From positions 434,001 through 498,000 of the forward strand of contig NZ_CP139303.1 in the NCBI RefSeq assembly GCF_034092465.1: 64,000 nt of DNA. Reading direction: 5' to 3'. Both the position numbers and the translations under genes were made by a program. The DNA comes from Prochlorococcus sp. MIT 1223 (GTDB lineage: Bacteria; Cyanobacteriota; Cyanobacteriia; PCC-6307; Cyanobiaceae). Under the pieces are notes generated by a model, which saw nothing but the letters and a program-made list of their open reading frames with translations, was not told the DNA's origin and did no database searches. This document shows, one piece after another, positions 7,826 through 14,894 of the stretch (position 1 is the first letter of the stretch; each line of letters begins with the position of its first letter).

Positions 7826-8169
7826 TGAAACGCTTACTACTTTCGCTAATCGCTGCTCTTGTATTACCAGCATGTACAACTGAAGTCGTATATGAAACTC
7901 GGGAGCTTGCTTGGAACGAATGCAGAAGTTGGATGAAGGAAGGAGGTGAGTTTTATATCCAAGAAGGAAGTGACTACAACATGGTTACTAGGTGGTTGCC
8001 TAGAAGATTCTGTTTCTACAACGAAGACAAGATGGAAATGGTTGGGCAAGAACTAATTCAAATAAAAGAAGGAGACAAGTTCTTAGCTGAGAATTTTCCT
8101 GATATAGGGGAAGGTATCGCCACTCCTGTTAATCAAAAAACTTTTAAATTTCAAAAACCTATTCCATAA
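7825..8169 (+). CDS. Small lipoprotein, MKRLLLP-leader family
   Basis: 114 aa. The leader DNA is again nearly the same as at 6846 and 7086, but here it ends in the lipobox LPAC (Cys 17), so this copy is predicted to be lipid-anchored. The mature part has an acidic helix-rich region with two more Cys (WNECRSW, RRFCFYN). It starts inside the stop codon of the preceding gene (TAATG). Last of four tightly packed exported-protein genes. Function unknown. Confidence 0.65.
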   Translation: MKRLLLSLIAALVLPACTTEVVYETRELAWNECRSWMKEGGEFYIQEGSDYNMVTRWLPRRFCFYNEDKMEMVGQELIQIKEGDKFLAENFPDIGEGIATPVNQKTFKFQKPIP

Positions 8170-8228
8170 TAAAGAAGACACACTATGGTTGATCTGGAAG
8201 AAACCACTGTGGAGGGGCATAAGAAACG

Positions 8229-8555
8229 ATGATTCCTAAAAATAATAAGAAAGATCGTGAGCGAGACGAGGAATATTATTCAAAATTGCGTGAAGTAATA
8301 GATCGAACAAGAATTGTTGACCCACCCCTAAAGCCAGATATTGATTCAAAAGGTCTTCTTGAAAGACTTAAAAAAAATCTTGGCACAATAAAAAAATTTC
8401 GTTTGATACTTTCACGTAACCCTGGTTTATTTGAGACAGAAGAAGACAGAGAAAAACGTCTTGCAGCTCAGAAACTTAAAGCAAAAAAAATAAGACGGTA
8501 TCTATATGTAGCTTTGATAATTATTGGAGCTATTCTTGTGATCTTGATAGGTTAA
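8229..8555 (+). CDS. Tail-anchored membrane protein (108 aa)
   Basis: Highly charged N-terminal region of about 80 residues (KKDRERDEEYYSKLREV...), then a basic stretch (KAKKIRRYLY) and one C-terminal membrane helix (VALIIIGAILVILIG). It is therefore probably tail-anchored with a cytosolic domain. The stop TAA is immediately followed by the ATG of the next gene, so both are one unit. Unrecognised. Confidence 0.55.
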   Translation: MIPKNNKKDRERDEEYYSKLREVIDRTRIVDPPLKPDIDSKGLLERLKKNLGTIKKFRLILSRNPGLFETEEDREKRLAAQKLKAKKIRRYLYVALIIIGAILVILIG

Positions 8556-9194
8556 ATGATACCTGATAAATTGCCTAGATTAATACTTTCCTCACTTTTA
8601 TTAGTCGTTGGACTGCAGACCTCAATGAATGCAATGCCTTGGGGAAATGATTTAATACTCAAATCAAAATTAGGCGAGAAATATATAATTAAGAAATCCA
8701 CTCTTAAGTTTTACAAAAAAGGCTATGAAAACCTAGGTATGGCAATGAGAAGAGAGATAGGTGATAACAAATGGTTGGCAAAAGATTATCAAAAGAAGAT
8801 TGATAATGAAGGAGAAAGAGATGAATGTATGGCAAGGGAGAGATGTTTAGGATATAAGTCCTATGATCCTGCTTGGACAAAGAATGTAAAAAAATATACT
8901 GAAAAGGCAGAAGAAGCAGAAGCTTTTTATAATAAAAATAAAAATTTCTTAAACCTTTATAGAGGCCCGAAAATCCATTTAATTAGCATTAATTACACCC
9001 CTATTTTTCAAGATATAAATGGAATAAAAACTATAAAAGAAGAGAAAAATGTAAGTTGCTTAAATCCAAGACTAAGTAGCAAAGCTAAAGAACTTTGGGA
9101 AGGAGTTATTGCTTATAGATCTTTAACTTCTTATGATAAATATAATGATCCTCCCTTGCACTCAGCAGTATGCAAAAAGTTCGCCAAGTTTTAA
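8556..9194 (+). CDS. Secreted hypothetical protein (212 aa)
   Basis: Signal peptide at residues 1-26 (LILSSLLLVVGLQTSMNA) followed by a lysine-rich, mainly helical mature protein. A Cys pair (DECMARERC, about 89-97) and two further Cys near the C-terminus could form disulfides. No domain recognised. It begins directly after the stop of the 108-aa membrane protein, so an exported complex of the two is possible but unproven. Confidence 0.55.
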   Translation: MIPDKLPRLILSSLLLVVGLQTSMNAMPWGNDLILKSKLGEKYIIKKSTLKFYKKGYENLGMAMRREIGDNKWLAKDYQKKIDNEGERDECMARERCLGYKSYDPAWTKNVKKYTEKAEEAEAFYNKNKNFLNLYRGPKIHLISINYTPIFQDINGIKTIKEEKNVSCLNPRLSSKAKELWEGVIAYRSLTSYDKYNDPPLHSAVCKKFAKF

Positions 9195-9282
9195 TAGGTA
9201 CTTCTGAAGGATTTTTGCTGTGGGTCATCCGAAGGCTCGAAATCTTCCTAGCGACAACCTCTCAAACTTGTAGACAATTAAC

Positions 9283-9516
9283 TTACGCGTCCATATAGTT
9301 CATCTTTCTAGTGGGATTACTTGGTCGCCATTGGAGGATTCCTTGGAGGTGTACATCTAATGGACAGTGCCCTCTTGGATTTAGATCTAGATATGTTTTC
9401 CCTTCAATACTGACTTCGTAAGGCTTTAACCAACCATCACGTCTGACTTTATATAAAGTACTTCGACTGGAATATCCAAGGATGCGAGCAGTTTCTGAAT
9501 AGGTGCAATAAGGCAT
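9283..9516 (-). CDS. Small helix-turn-helix protein (MerR/AlpA-like fold)
   Basis: 77 aa. The N-terminal YSETARILGYSSRSTLYKVRRDGWLKPY is a winged helix-turn-helix of the HTH_17/AlpA kind: a Ser/Thr-x-x-x-A-x-x-LG helix, then a recognition helix with R and a 'wing'. Such proteins act as excisionases or repressors in integrative elements. It is the second of two such proteins in E1 (the other is at 13679) and stands alone on the minus strand. The C-terminal third is unrelated to known domains. Target site unknown. Confidence 0.6.
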   Translation of the reverse strand: MPYCTYSETARILGYSSRSTLYKVRRDGWLKPYEVSIEGKTYLDLNPRGHCPLDVHLQGILQWRPSNPTRKMNYMDA

Positions 9517-9637
9517 GGACTTAATTTTGTAGACAGTCAGTGGCTTTCCTGACCATTACTCTTATACCCCTAAAACACCTTTTATTAACAAGAAGTGTCC
9601 ATGCTTTTAGAACTAGAGCCTAGAAAAGGAAATTGCG

Positions 9638-9769
9638 TTAACCAAGGTTCTGTCTGACAGGTCTCATCATTCCTCCATCGTCATCATCATCTCCAAATCC
9701 AAAGAACAGCCATGTAATAGCAAACACTGCAATTGAGCCAGAAAGGGTAAGTACTTCTAATTCGTTCAA
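9638..9769 (-). CDS. Tiny membrane protein with poly-Asp tail (43 aa)
   Basis: A short gene starting at TTG 9769. It has one membrane helix (SGSIAVFAITWLFFGFG), then DDDDD and GGMMRPV. Tiny proteins of the form 'ITWLxFGF-DDDD-GGMM-PV' are, to my memory, a recurring Prochlorococcus type of unknown function. The initiation codon is weak and no clear ribosome binding site is seen, so the coordinates are tentative. Confidence 0.5.
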   Translation of the reverse strand: MNELEVLTLSGSIAVFAITWLFFGFGDDDDDGGMMRPVRQNLG

Positions 9770-10170
9770 AACGTACCCAATGCAATTTCAAGAACACTAG
9801 CTGTTATTTCTAATTTTGCTTGGATAGATAAGTGGGATTTATAGGACCTATGAGAGTTCTGAAACTTACTGGCGATGAGTTGCTTGATTCGTTATCTTTT
9901 TAGAAATCAGTCCCACCTGTCTGAGCAATGACAAAAGAGGTCTACGAAGCAGTACTTGAAGCATCAAAGAATGGTGAGCTGTGGGGCGTAAACAGAGTTC
10001 GTTGTTAATTTTATTTGGTTCGTTATTTTCTGATGAGATAGAAACAAAAGATAAAGATTGCAACTCGGAAATTCCCTCTGTAAACAGATTTAGTAAGTAA
10101 CCATCGTTTTTACTTAGAATTGCAAGAAAGTTTCTGCTTTCTGTAAAAGGAAGGGGCCTAAAATTTTTTG
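9770..10170. other. Intergenic region with short coding remnants
   Basis: No convincing gene. Two short plus-strand frames look like remnants: ATG 9850 reading MRVLKLTGDELLDSLSF then stop, and ATG 9928 reading MTKEVYEAVLEASKNGELWG then a few more codons. The minus-strand frame through here overlaps the ParA start and has a composition unlike a real protein. Probably degraded cargo upstream of the ParA operon. Confidence 0.35.
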
Positions 10171-11595
10171 ATGATAAGTTCCACTGCCAAAAAAGAATTA
10201 ATAAGTCAAATAACTCGCCTATGTGAGAATTGGAAGAGGGATAAGAATTTAAGAGATGAGGCAAACGAAGCTGAAGCAGAGCCTTTAGCTAGAAATCTAT
10301 TGCAAATACTAGGAATAACTCAGGAGAGAGTCTTCCCCCAATACAAATGCTCTAGCAATAAGAAAGTTGATTTAGCTGTCAAATTTCAACCATTAGGAGA
10401 CTCAGATAAGTTCACAAAGCCAGATCTAATTGTTGAAATCAAAAGACCTTCCTGGATCTTTTCTGAAGGCGAAGAGAAATATTCTCAAACAGTTTCTCAA
10501 TTACAGTCTTATCTTTCGGGAGAGAGGTGCAAATCCGTAAAGTATGGAATCATTTTTAATGGGTGCCAAATTCAACTTTTTAGAAAACATGGAATGCTTT
10601 CTTACCCAATTAGTTCAATATTGTCGTTGGACAAAGAGAATATAGATTTAACTATTGCCTACTTGGTGGAACATATAATGCAAGATAGTGATCTAAGAGG
10701 AACAATTCTTACTGTTTGGAACAATAAAGGAGGTGTTGGTAAAACAACCATTGCTCAGAGTCTGGCAATTCTATTAAGTGAGAAAATCTCTTTTGGTAAG
10801 AAAGAGAAGAATAAAATTCTTTTAATTGATTTTGACCATAACCAAGGAGATCTAACTGCAAATTGCAAAATGGAAAGAAGTGAAGGAGAGACAAAAAAAC
10901 TTTTAGACGATGACTATCAAAATAATTTGTCTAATGAAGGGATCATTAGGTCGCTTAAGTCATTCACGAATATTCCCAAGAAAGGGAGAAAACCACGCTT
11001 CCCTTTTGATATAAAAGTCCTAAGAGCTGACTCAGCATTAAGCAGAGCAAGTATTAGCTATATGAAAAATTTTGATGCAAAGGATAGGTTGCCTTTAAGA
11101 AAACTAAGCCTAAACCTATCAAAGTCATTCGATTACATAATTATCGATGCGCCTCCTAATTATGAACAAAGTATATTTTCACAAGAAGCCGTAAGTGCAG
11201 CTGACTGTATCCTTCCAATTGCTCTATTCCAAAATAGTAATTCAATCAGAAATTATGCTAATGCCATCTTTGATTACTTAAAACCAGCTCAAATAAAACG
11301 TGCCGATGGTGGGCCTTTTAGTTTAGGAATTTGGTTTAATCGATGGAGAACAACTTGGACTTCAACACCAACTAGTTCTTCTGTCTCTAAGCAAATTAAA
11401 GATGCTGAGAAGGCAGAAGAACGTATGGAACTTAAACGCATCTTTTATAAACCCAATACTCGTCAGTTAAGAAAAATAGATGAGACTGCTGACATAGCAA
11501 GATCAATTATGGATGCCAAAGGTTTGCCAGGTGTTGTTCGCTATATGAGAGCAAGAAATACTTTTGACTCTTTAGTTAAAGAGTTCTCTGATTAA
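10171..11595 (+). CDS. PD-(D/E)XK nuclease-like domain fused to ParA ATPase
   Basis: 474 aa from ATG 10171 (an in-frame TTG precedes it by one codon). Counting residues from that TTG, residues 30-170 resemble the N-terminal nuclease-like domain of type I restriction HsdR subunits: KVDLAV (Asp68), then KPDLIVEIKRP giving Asp86 and E90-x-K92. Residues 180-470 are a ParA/MinD ATPase: deviant Walker A KGGVGKTT (187-194), LLIDFDHNQGD, and Walker B DYIIIDAPPNYEQ. ParA proteins segregate replicons by moving on DNA with a ParB partner, and a ParB-like gene follows 2 bases downstream. The fusion is unusual and could couple DNA sensing or cutting to partition, or stabilise the excised element. Confidence 0.8.
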   Translation: MISSTAKKELISQITRLCENWKRDKNLRDEANEAEAEPLARNLLQILGITQERVFPQYKCSSNKKVDLAVKFQPLGDSDKFTKPDLIVEIKRPSWIFSEGEEKYSQTVSQLQSYLSGERCKSVKYGIIFNGCQIQLFRKHGMLSYPISSILSLDKENIDLTIAYLVEHIMQDSDLRGTILTVWNNKGGVGKTTIAQSLAILLSEKISFGKKEKNKILLIDFDHNQGDLTANCKMERSEGETKKLLDDDYQNNLSNEGIIRSLKSFTNIPKKGRKPRFPFDIKVLRADSALSRASISYMKNFDAKDRLPLRKLSLNLSKSFDYIIIDAPPNYEQSIFSQEAVSAADCILPIALFQNSNSIRNYANAIFDYLKPAQIKRADGGPFSLGIWFNRWRTTWTSTPTSSSVSKQIKDAEKAEERMELKRIFYKPNTRQLRKIDETADIARSIMDAKGLPGVVRYMRARNTFDSLVKEFSD

Positions 11596-11597
11596 TC

Positions 11598-12536
11598 ATG
11601 TCCCAATCTTCAATTGATTTAATTCGGATTCCGGTTAAGGATATTTTCACAGAGAATGATCCTGATATTGATGTAATTAAAGTTCTTGGGCTTTCCAAAA
11701 AATACCTTAAGAGTAAAGACTCTTTAAATTTTGTGCCTATGACTGTTGTCGCTGAGAGAGGAGGTAATTATCGACTTATCCAGGGGCATGATATTTTCCA
11801 TGCACTCGTTCAAGCAGGAAAAGAATGGGCGATAGCGCTAAGGATTAAAGAAGATACAGGGTCTAGCGACCAATGGAGATATGAACTTGATCTATCAACA
11901 ACTCAATTAAATATATGTAACTTAGATGCCAATGAATTTGAGCGTGCATTGGATTATTTCCAGACAACGATCAAGAAATTCGCAAAATTAAAGGTAGACA
12001 AACTAGTGTCAGATTTTGCAAATGACCCAACAAGAAAATACTGGTCAACTCTAGAAATACTTGTTGAAGCTAAATGTGGTATCACAAAAGGAAATCTGCC
12101 CTTACTAGAAAAGTATCTTTATGCCTCTCCAGATCTCTCAGAATTAAAGCCAATAACACCTATCAACATTAATCGTTCCTCCGAAGAGGATATTTTAGAT
12201 CAACTACAGCGATTAAAGATTGAACCCAAAGCAGGCAAATTAAGGAAAATCGATTCTGTTGCTACAGCCAGAGCAATCGTTGCAGATGATGATCGAATCT
12301 ATTGGTCTTTAAGTAAGCATCTTGTAAAAGCCAAAACTGGTATAACTACTCCGTTATGGCCACTGATTAAAGCTGGATTTTTCTTTGAACCAGCGCCAAC
12401 CCCCGTACCTAATAAATCTAAGTTTTTGTTGAACCAACAAACTCCTGCGAATTTAAGAATAGAAGCAAAATCAAGAAACCTTGACCCAACAGGGCTTCTT
12501 AAGCCTGCTCTAGTAGAGCTTTTAAGCTCTACTTAA
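11598..12536 (+). CDS. ParB-like protein with C-terminal SAP-like motif
   Basis: 312 aa. The N-terminal IRIPVKDIF, then VPMTVVAERGGNYRLIQGHDIFHALVQAG, follows the ParB/Srx N-domain pattern, but the usual GHRR is GHDI, so CTP or DNA binding may differ. The middle is helical. The last ~40 residues (TPANLRIEAKSRNLDPTGLLKPALVELL) resemble a SAP/Rho-N DNA-binding motif. It follows the ParA fusion by 2 bases, giving a parAB-like operon in an integrated element. Probably binds a centromere-like site; no clear parS is seen. Confidence 0.65.
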   Translation: MSQSSIDLIRIPVKDIFTENDPDIDVIKVLGLSKKYLKSKDSLNFVPMTVVAERGGNYRLIQGHDIFHALVQAGKEWAIALRIKEDTGSSDQWRYELDLSTTQLNICNLDANEFERALDYFQTTIKKFAKLKVDKLVSDFANDPTRKYWSTLEILVEAKCGITKGNLPLLEKYLYASPDLSELKPITPININRSSEEDILDQLQRLKIEPKAGKLRKIDSVATARAIVADDDRIYWSLSKHLVKAKTGITTPLWPLIKAGFFFEPAPTPVPNKSKFLLNQQTPANLRIEAKSRNLDPTGLLKPALVELLSST

Positions 12537-12574
12537 GTCAATGCGTTTATGTATCAAATCTAAAGGCGCTATGA

Positions 12575-13675
12575 CTAAGTAGGAAAAGTCGCGTACTCAT
12601 ATCTAGAACGACCATGATTAACAAGTACTTTCCTGCGTTGAATTAATCCTTCTGAATACATTTCTGCTAAATAACGCCTTACTACTTCCTCTTCACTTGC
12701 TGGAGACAGGCCCATAGCAATCGATCGAGGATGACAATAATCACTAGTCTCCTTTAGATAATCGCTAATTCTTTCTCTTAACTTCTTACGCTTAGTAGGT
12801 AATAAATTATTTTCACCTACCTTGACTAGTTCAAAAGAATAATCCTCATCACTTCCTTGTAATTCCCATAGCGTATTGATCCTGCAATTCCTCTTTCCCA
12901 GACAGATTAGGCGAAACTGATCCTGCTTTTGAGGAACTCTTACGAGACCCCATATATCACTAATGGCATTACCGATTGTAGAAAGCCCCGCTATATCATG
13001 CGCTGTAATTGTTTGCCTCTCTTTCTTATCGATCGGTTGATTTAAATGAGTAGTAATAATTGCGCTGACCTTTGCCTTTGCAAACATTGAGCGGATCTTA
13101 TAAAGCTTCCTCGTAAATCCTGTATCTGTCACTTCACAATTATCAGAAGCAAGTCCTTTTGTTGCGCTATCAATGATGATTAATTGATAGATGTTCTCAT
13201 CGATTTTTTGTTGTAAACAGGTCAAATCGAGAGTGTTTTCAAGCCATGCAACATCACATAAACCATCAGGCAAACCCATCAACCGCAATTTGATTTCAGT
13301 ATCTTCTTGAGGTTCATCGCATTGAATCAGTAATACCTTTAGTTTTCTTGTTTGCAGTTCATTCAAAAAAAAGCTTCCCTTGCTAACCGCTTCAATCAAA
13401 CGCAGCAATAAAGCCGTTTTCCCAGAACCTTTTTCAGCCGCCAAAAGCAAAACTGCTCCTAAAGCAAGAAACTGATCCACTACCCAGACCCTTTTTCCTA
13501 CTGAGTCACCCCCTCTTAATGTTTTGATCTGAATTGAATTTGATTGAGCTGAAGTCAATCTTCTTCCTACTTTTTTCTCTTCTGCTATTAGCTGGCGATC
13601 TTGCTCTTCCTGCCATGCCTGTTCCTCTTCTTTGGAATCAGGTATAGGAACAGCGCCAAAATCTCGTAAGTCCAT
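12575..13675 (-). CDS. RepA-type AAA helicase (RecA fold)
   Basis: 366 aa. RecA-like ATPase: Walker A AAEKGSGKTALLL (about 79-91), Walker B LIIIDSATKGLA (mid-protein), and a conserved TTHLNQPID segment. It matches hexameric RepA/AAA_25 replication helicases of plasmids and integrative elements. The C-terminal region resembles a winged helix (SPASEEEVVRRYLAEMYSEGLIQRR). It probably unwinds the element's origin after excision. The gene follows the AlpA-like gene by 3 bases in a minus-strand operon of three genes that reads away from the right end of E1. Confidence 0.8.
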   Translation of the reverse strand: MDLRDFGAVPIPDSKEEEQAWQEEQDRQLIAEEKKVGRRLTSAQSNSIQIKTLRGGDSVGKRVWVVDQFLALGAVLLLAAEKGSGKTALLLRLIEAVSKGSFFLNELQTRKLKVLLIQCDEPQEDTEIKLRLMGLPDGLCDVAWLENTLDLTCLQQKIDENIYQLIIIDSATKGLASDNCEVTDTGFTRKLYKIRSMFAKAKVSAIITTHLNQPIDKKERQTITAHDIAGLSTIGNAISDIWGLVRVPQKQDQFRLICLGKRNCRINTLWELQGSDEDYSFELVKVGENNLLPTKRKKLRERISDYLKETSDYCHPRSIAMGLSPASEEEVVRRYLAEMYSEGLIQRRKVLVNHGRSRYEYATFPT

Positions 13676-13678
13676 TAC

Positions 13679-13939
13679 TCATACTCCCATCGATGAGAAA
13701 TCCTCTATTTCAAATGCAGCCTTTTCTGGGGCTGCAACTATGCGGCGAGATTGTTCAATCCTCCATTGATTGATTGATTCAATAGACCAACCAATCGGAC
13801 CAGATCTCCTACCAGTTAAATAAACCCAATGGGTTCCTACTTTTAATTCATCTGATGCCTTCAATTCCATCAGACGAGAACGTCCTATACCAAGAAGCTC
13901 AACAGCCTCCTCAGTAGAGACAAATTTTTTAGTTTGCAT
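13679..13939 (-). CDS. AlpA/excisionase-like DNA-binding protein
   Basis: 86 aa. FVSTEEAVELLGIGRSRLMELKASDEL forms an HTH_17-type helix-turn-helix, followed by a wing (GTHWVYLTGRRSGPIGW) and a helix SIESINQWR, which is the AlpA layout. AlpA proteins control excision or replication genes in prophages and islands. It lies between the 94-aa gene (11-nt overlap) and the helicase gene. It shares its fold and position beside a helicase with the AlpA-like gene of E3 at 19686, so this is a conserved element module. Confidence 0.75.
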   Translation of the reverse strand: MQTKKFVSTEEAVELLGIGRSRLMELKASDELKVGTHWVYLTGRRSGPIGWSIESINQWRIEQSRRIVAAPEKAAFEIEDFSSMGV

Positions 13940-14213
13940 TAATGCGTGAGGATCTAAGACGCTTTGCCCGTACTAATTGCTTAAGCCTTTTGATAGTTGG
14001 TTCTTTTTTATAGAACACATGCCCTGTTCGATTCTCATACTCAAAAACTGCGTCATTGAATAAACGAGCTTCTTGAGCTTCATCTCTAACCCCTTGGTAA
14101 TGACCTCGGCGATGAGAGTTGTCAGTAATAGGTTTTCGAACAGGAAATCCGATGTCTTGCCCATTAACTCGGGTAATTTTCTGGGCCTTATCTGAATACT
14201 GATCTCTAGGCAT
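13929..14213 (-). CDS. Small basic protein leading the E1 replication operon
   Basis: 94 aa, rich in Arg/Lys with a basic C-terminus (IKRLKQLVRAKRLRSSRI). The middle (DEAQEARLFNDAVFEYENRTGHVFY) is helical. No known domain. It is the first gene of the minus-strand unit and overlaps the AlpA-like gene by 11 nt. The basic tail suggests nucleic-acid binding. The promoter region upstream contains a short hairpin (14226-14242). Confidence 0.55.
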   Translation of the reverse strand: MPRDQYSDKAQKITRVNGQDIGFPVRKPITDNSHRRGHYQGVRDEAQEARLFNDAVFEYENRTGHVFYKKEPTIKRLKQLVRAKRLRSSRINAN

Positions 14214-14541
14214 AAGAAGTTACGTCAAAGCAGGTTGCTTTGCCTTATGACCTGACCATCAGCATCCAAACTCCAAAACTGGGAGAAGGTTACGGACCGA
14301 ACCTAAAAAGGACTCTTTAGGCGGCAGTTTTGCCTAGCTATCGAAGAGGAAACCAATCTTCAGAAAAATTGGGCTTATTTACTCCTGCTCGAATAGTTCG
14401 TCAAAACATCCAGGGGAAACCAGAACTATGTCTGATGCACTAATGATAGTGAACAAATCCAATCTGCAACAACAGAATCCATTCAAGTAGTGGGAAAAAA
14501 TAGCTTAGCCATAGAAAACCCCAGCATTCATCCAAGAATTA
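14214..14541. other. Control region upstream of the E1 replication operon
   Basis: Gene-free stretch. It holds a perfect 7-bp inverted repeat, CAAAGCA-GGT-TGCTTTG at 14226-14242, just before the 94-aa gene, and a second weak palindrome near 14303-14322 (CCTAAAAAGGACTCTTTAGG). These are candidates for an operator or origin. The remainder shows nothing recognisable until the E1 right arm repeat. Confidence 0.4.
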
Positions 14542-14561
14542 TTCCCACAAGGTTCCCACAA
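14542..14561 (+). repeat. E1 arm-type repeat, right
   Basis: TTCCCACAAGGTTCCCACAA differs from the left copy (3418-3437) at one of 20 positions and lies about 50 bases inside att copy 2. The motif was not noticed elsewhere in the window. Confidence 0.7.
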
Positions 14562-14574
14562 ATGTTTTCCCATT

Positions 14575-14600
14575 AAAAAAGACAGGCTGGGAAGCCTGTC
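14575..14600 (-). terminator. Terminator beside att copy 2
   Basis: On the minus strand, stem GACAGGCT/AGCCTGTC with a 4-nt loop is followed by six T. It is the same structure as at 3234-3259, with one stem pair changed on both sides (C-G in place of T-A). When E1 was the newest insertion, this would have been the terminator of the restored tRNA. Confidence 0.75.
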
Positions 14601-14610
14601 TCTGACTGAT

Positions 14611-14652
14611 CGGGGCGACAGGATTCGAACCTGCGACCTAGTGCTCCCAAAG
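14611..14652 (-). repeat. att copy 2: tRNA-Pro 3' fragment (E1/E2 junction)
   Basis: Identical to the 3' part of tRNA-Pro from the 3' end through the anticodon loop and one base beyond, then diverging (GGACGAGG). Marks the junction between E1 and E2. Confidence 0.9.
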
Positions 14653-14781
14653 GACGAGGTCGTAAAAGGTGAGAATCATTAAAAAGCCTTGATATCAAAG
14701 GGCTAGAAGACGTGATGCAAATTGATTTGAGACTCAATATTGCAAGAAATTAGAACATATTTAAAGGGGTTCTAATCACTC

Positions 14782-14802
14782 AGCTACCCCTACAGCTACC
14801 CC
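14782..14802 (+). repeat. E2 arm-type repeat, left
   Basis: AGCTACCCCTACAGCTACCC, two direct GCTACCC units. Its partner at 16757-16777 near the right end matches at 18 of 21 positions. Distinct from the E1 and E3 arms. Confidence 0.6.
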
Positions 14803-14817
14803 CAGCGACCTAGTGCT
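14803..14817 (+). repeat. Core-like att remnant in E2 left end
   Basis: CAGCGACCTAGTGCT matches the att sequence CTGCGACCTAGTGCT at 14 of 15 positions. It is followed by TTTGGGA, which is the anticodon-loop heptamer TCCCAAA in reversed orientation. Directly adjoins the left E2 arm, as the E1 remnant follows the E1 arm. Confidence 0.4.
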
Positions 14818-14894
14818 TTGGGAGAACCAGACAGCCGAAAATGCAACTTCTTTTTGTTTATTTAGATTAAATAAATAAACATATCTAATTCACC

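Larger units (their letters stand above)
3270..14610. mobile_element. Integrative element E1 (tycheposon-like)
   Basis: Bounded by att copy 1 and att copy 2, with its own arm-type repeats just inside each end (3418-3437 and 14542-14561, 19 of 20 identical). Cargo in order: a small overlapping ORF, tyrosine recombinase, zinc-ribbon/TPR protein, a decayed TPR/FtsH-N gene, secreted small proteins, a nuclease-ParA fusion with a ParB-like protein, and a minus-strand block of RepA-type helicase, AlpA-like protein and a small protein. The helicase and AlpA-like module plus the recombinase suggest that it was once able to replicate after excision. No capsid or conjugation genes are seen. Confidence 0.8.

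Noticed and set aside
9866-10264. Minus-strand frame of 132 aa between the tiny poly-Asp gene and the ParA fusion
   Set aside because: It overlaps the start of the well-supported ParA fusion, has a Ser/Leu/Arg composition typical of reverse-strand shadows and no domain.
14803-14817. A fifth full att copy
   Set aside because: Only about 13-14 bases match and the loop is inverted, so it is listed as a core-like remnant rather than a junction.
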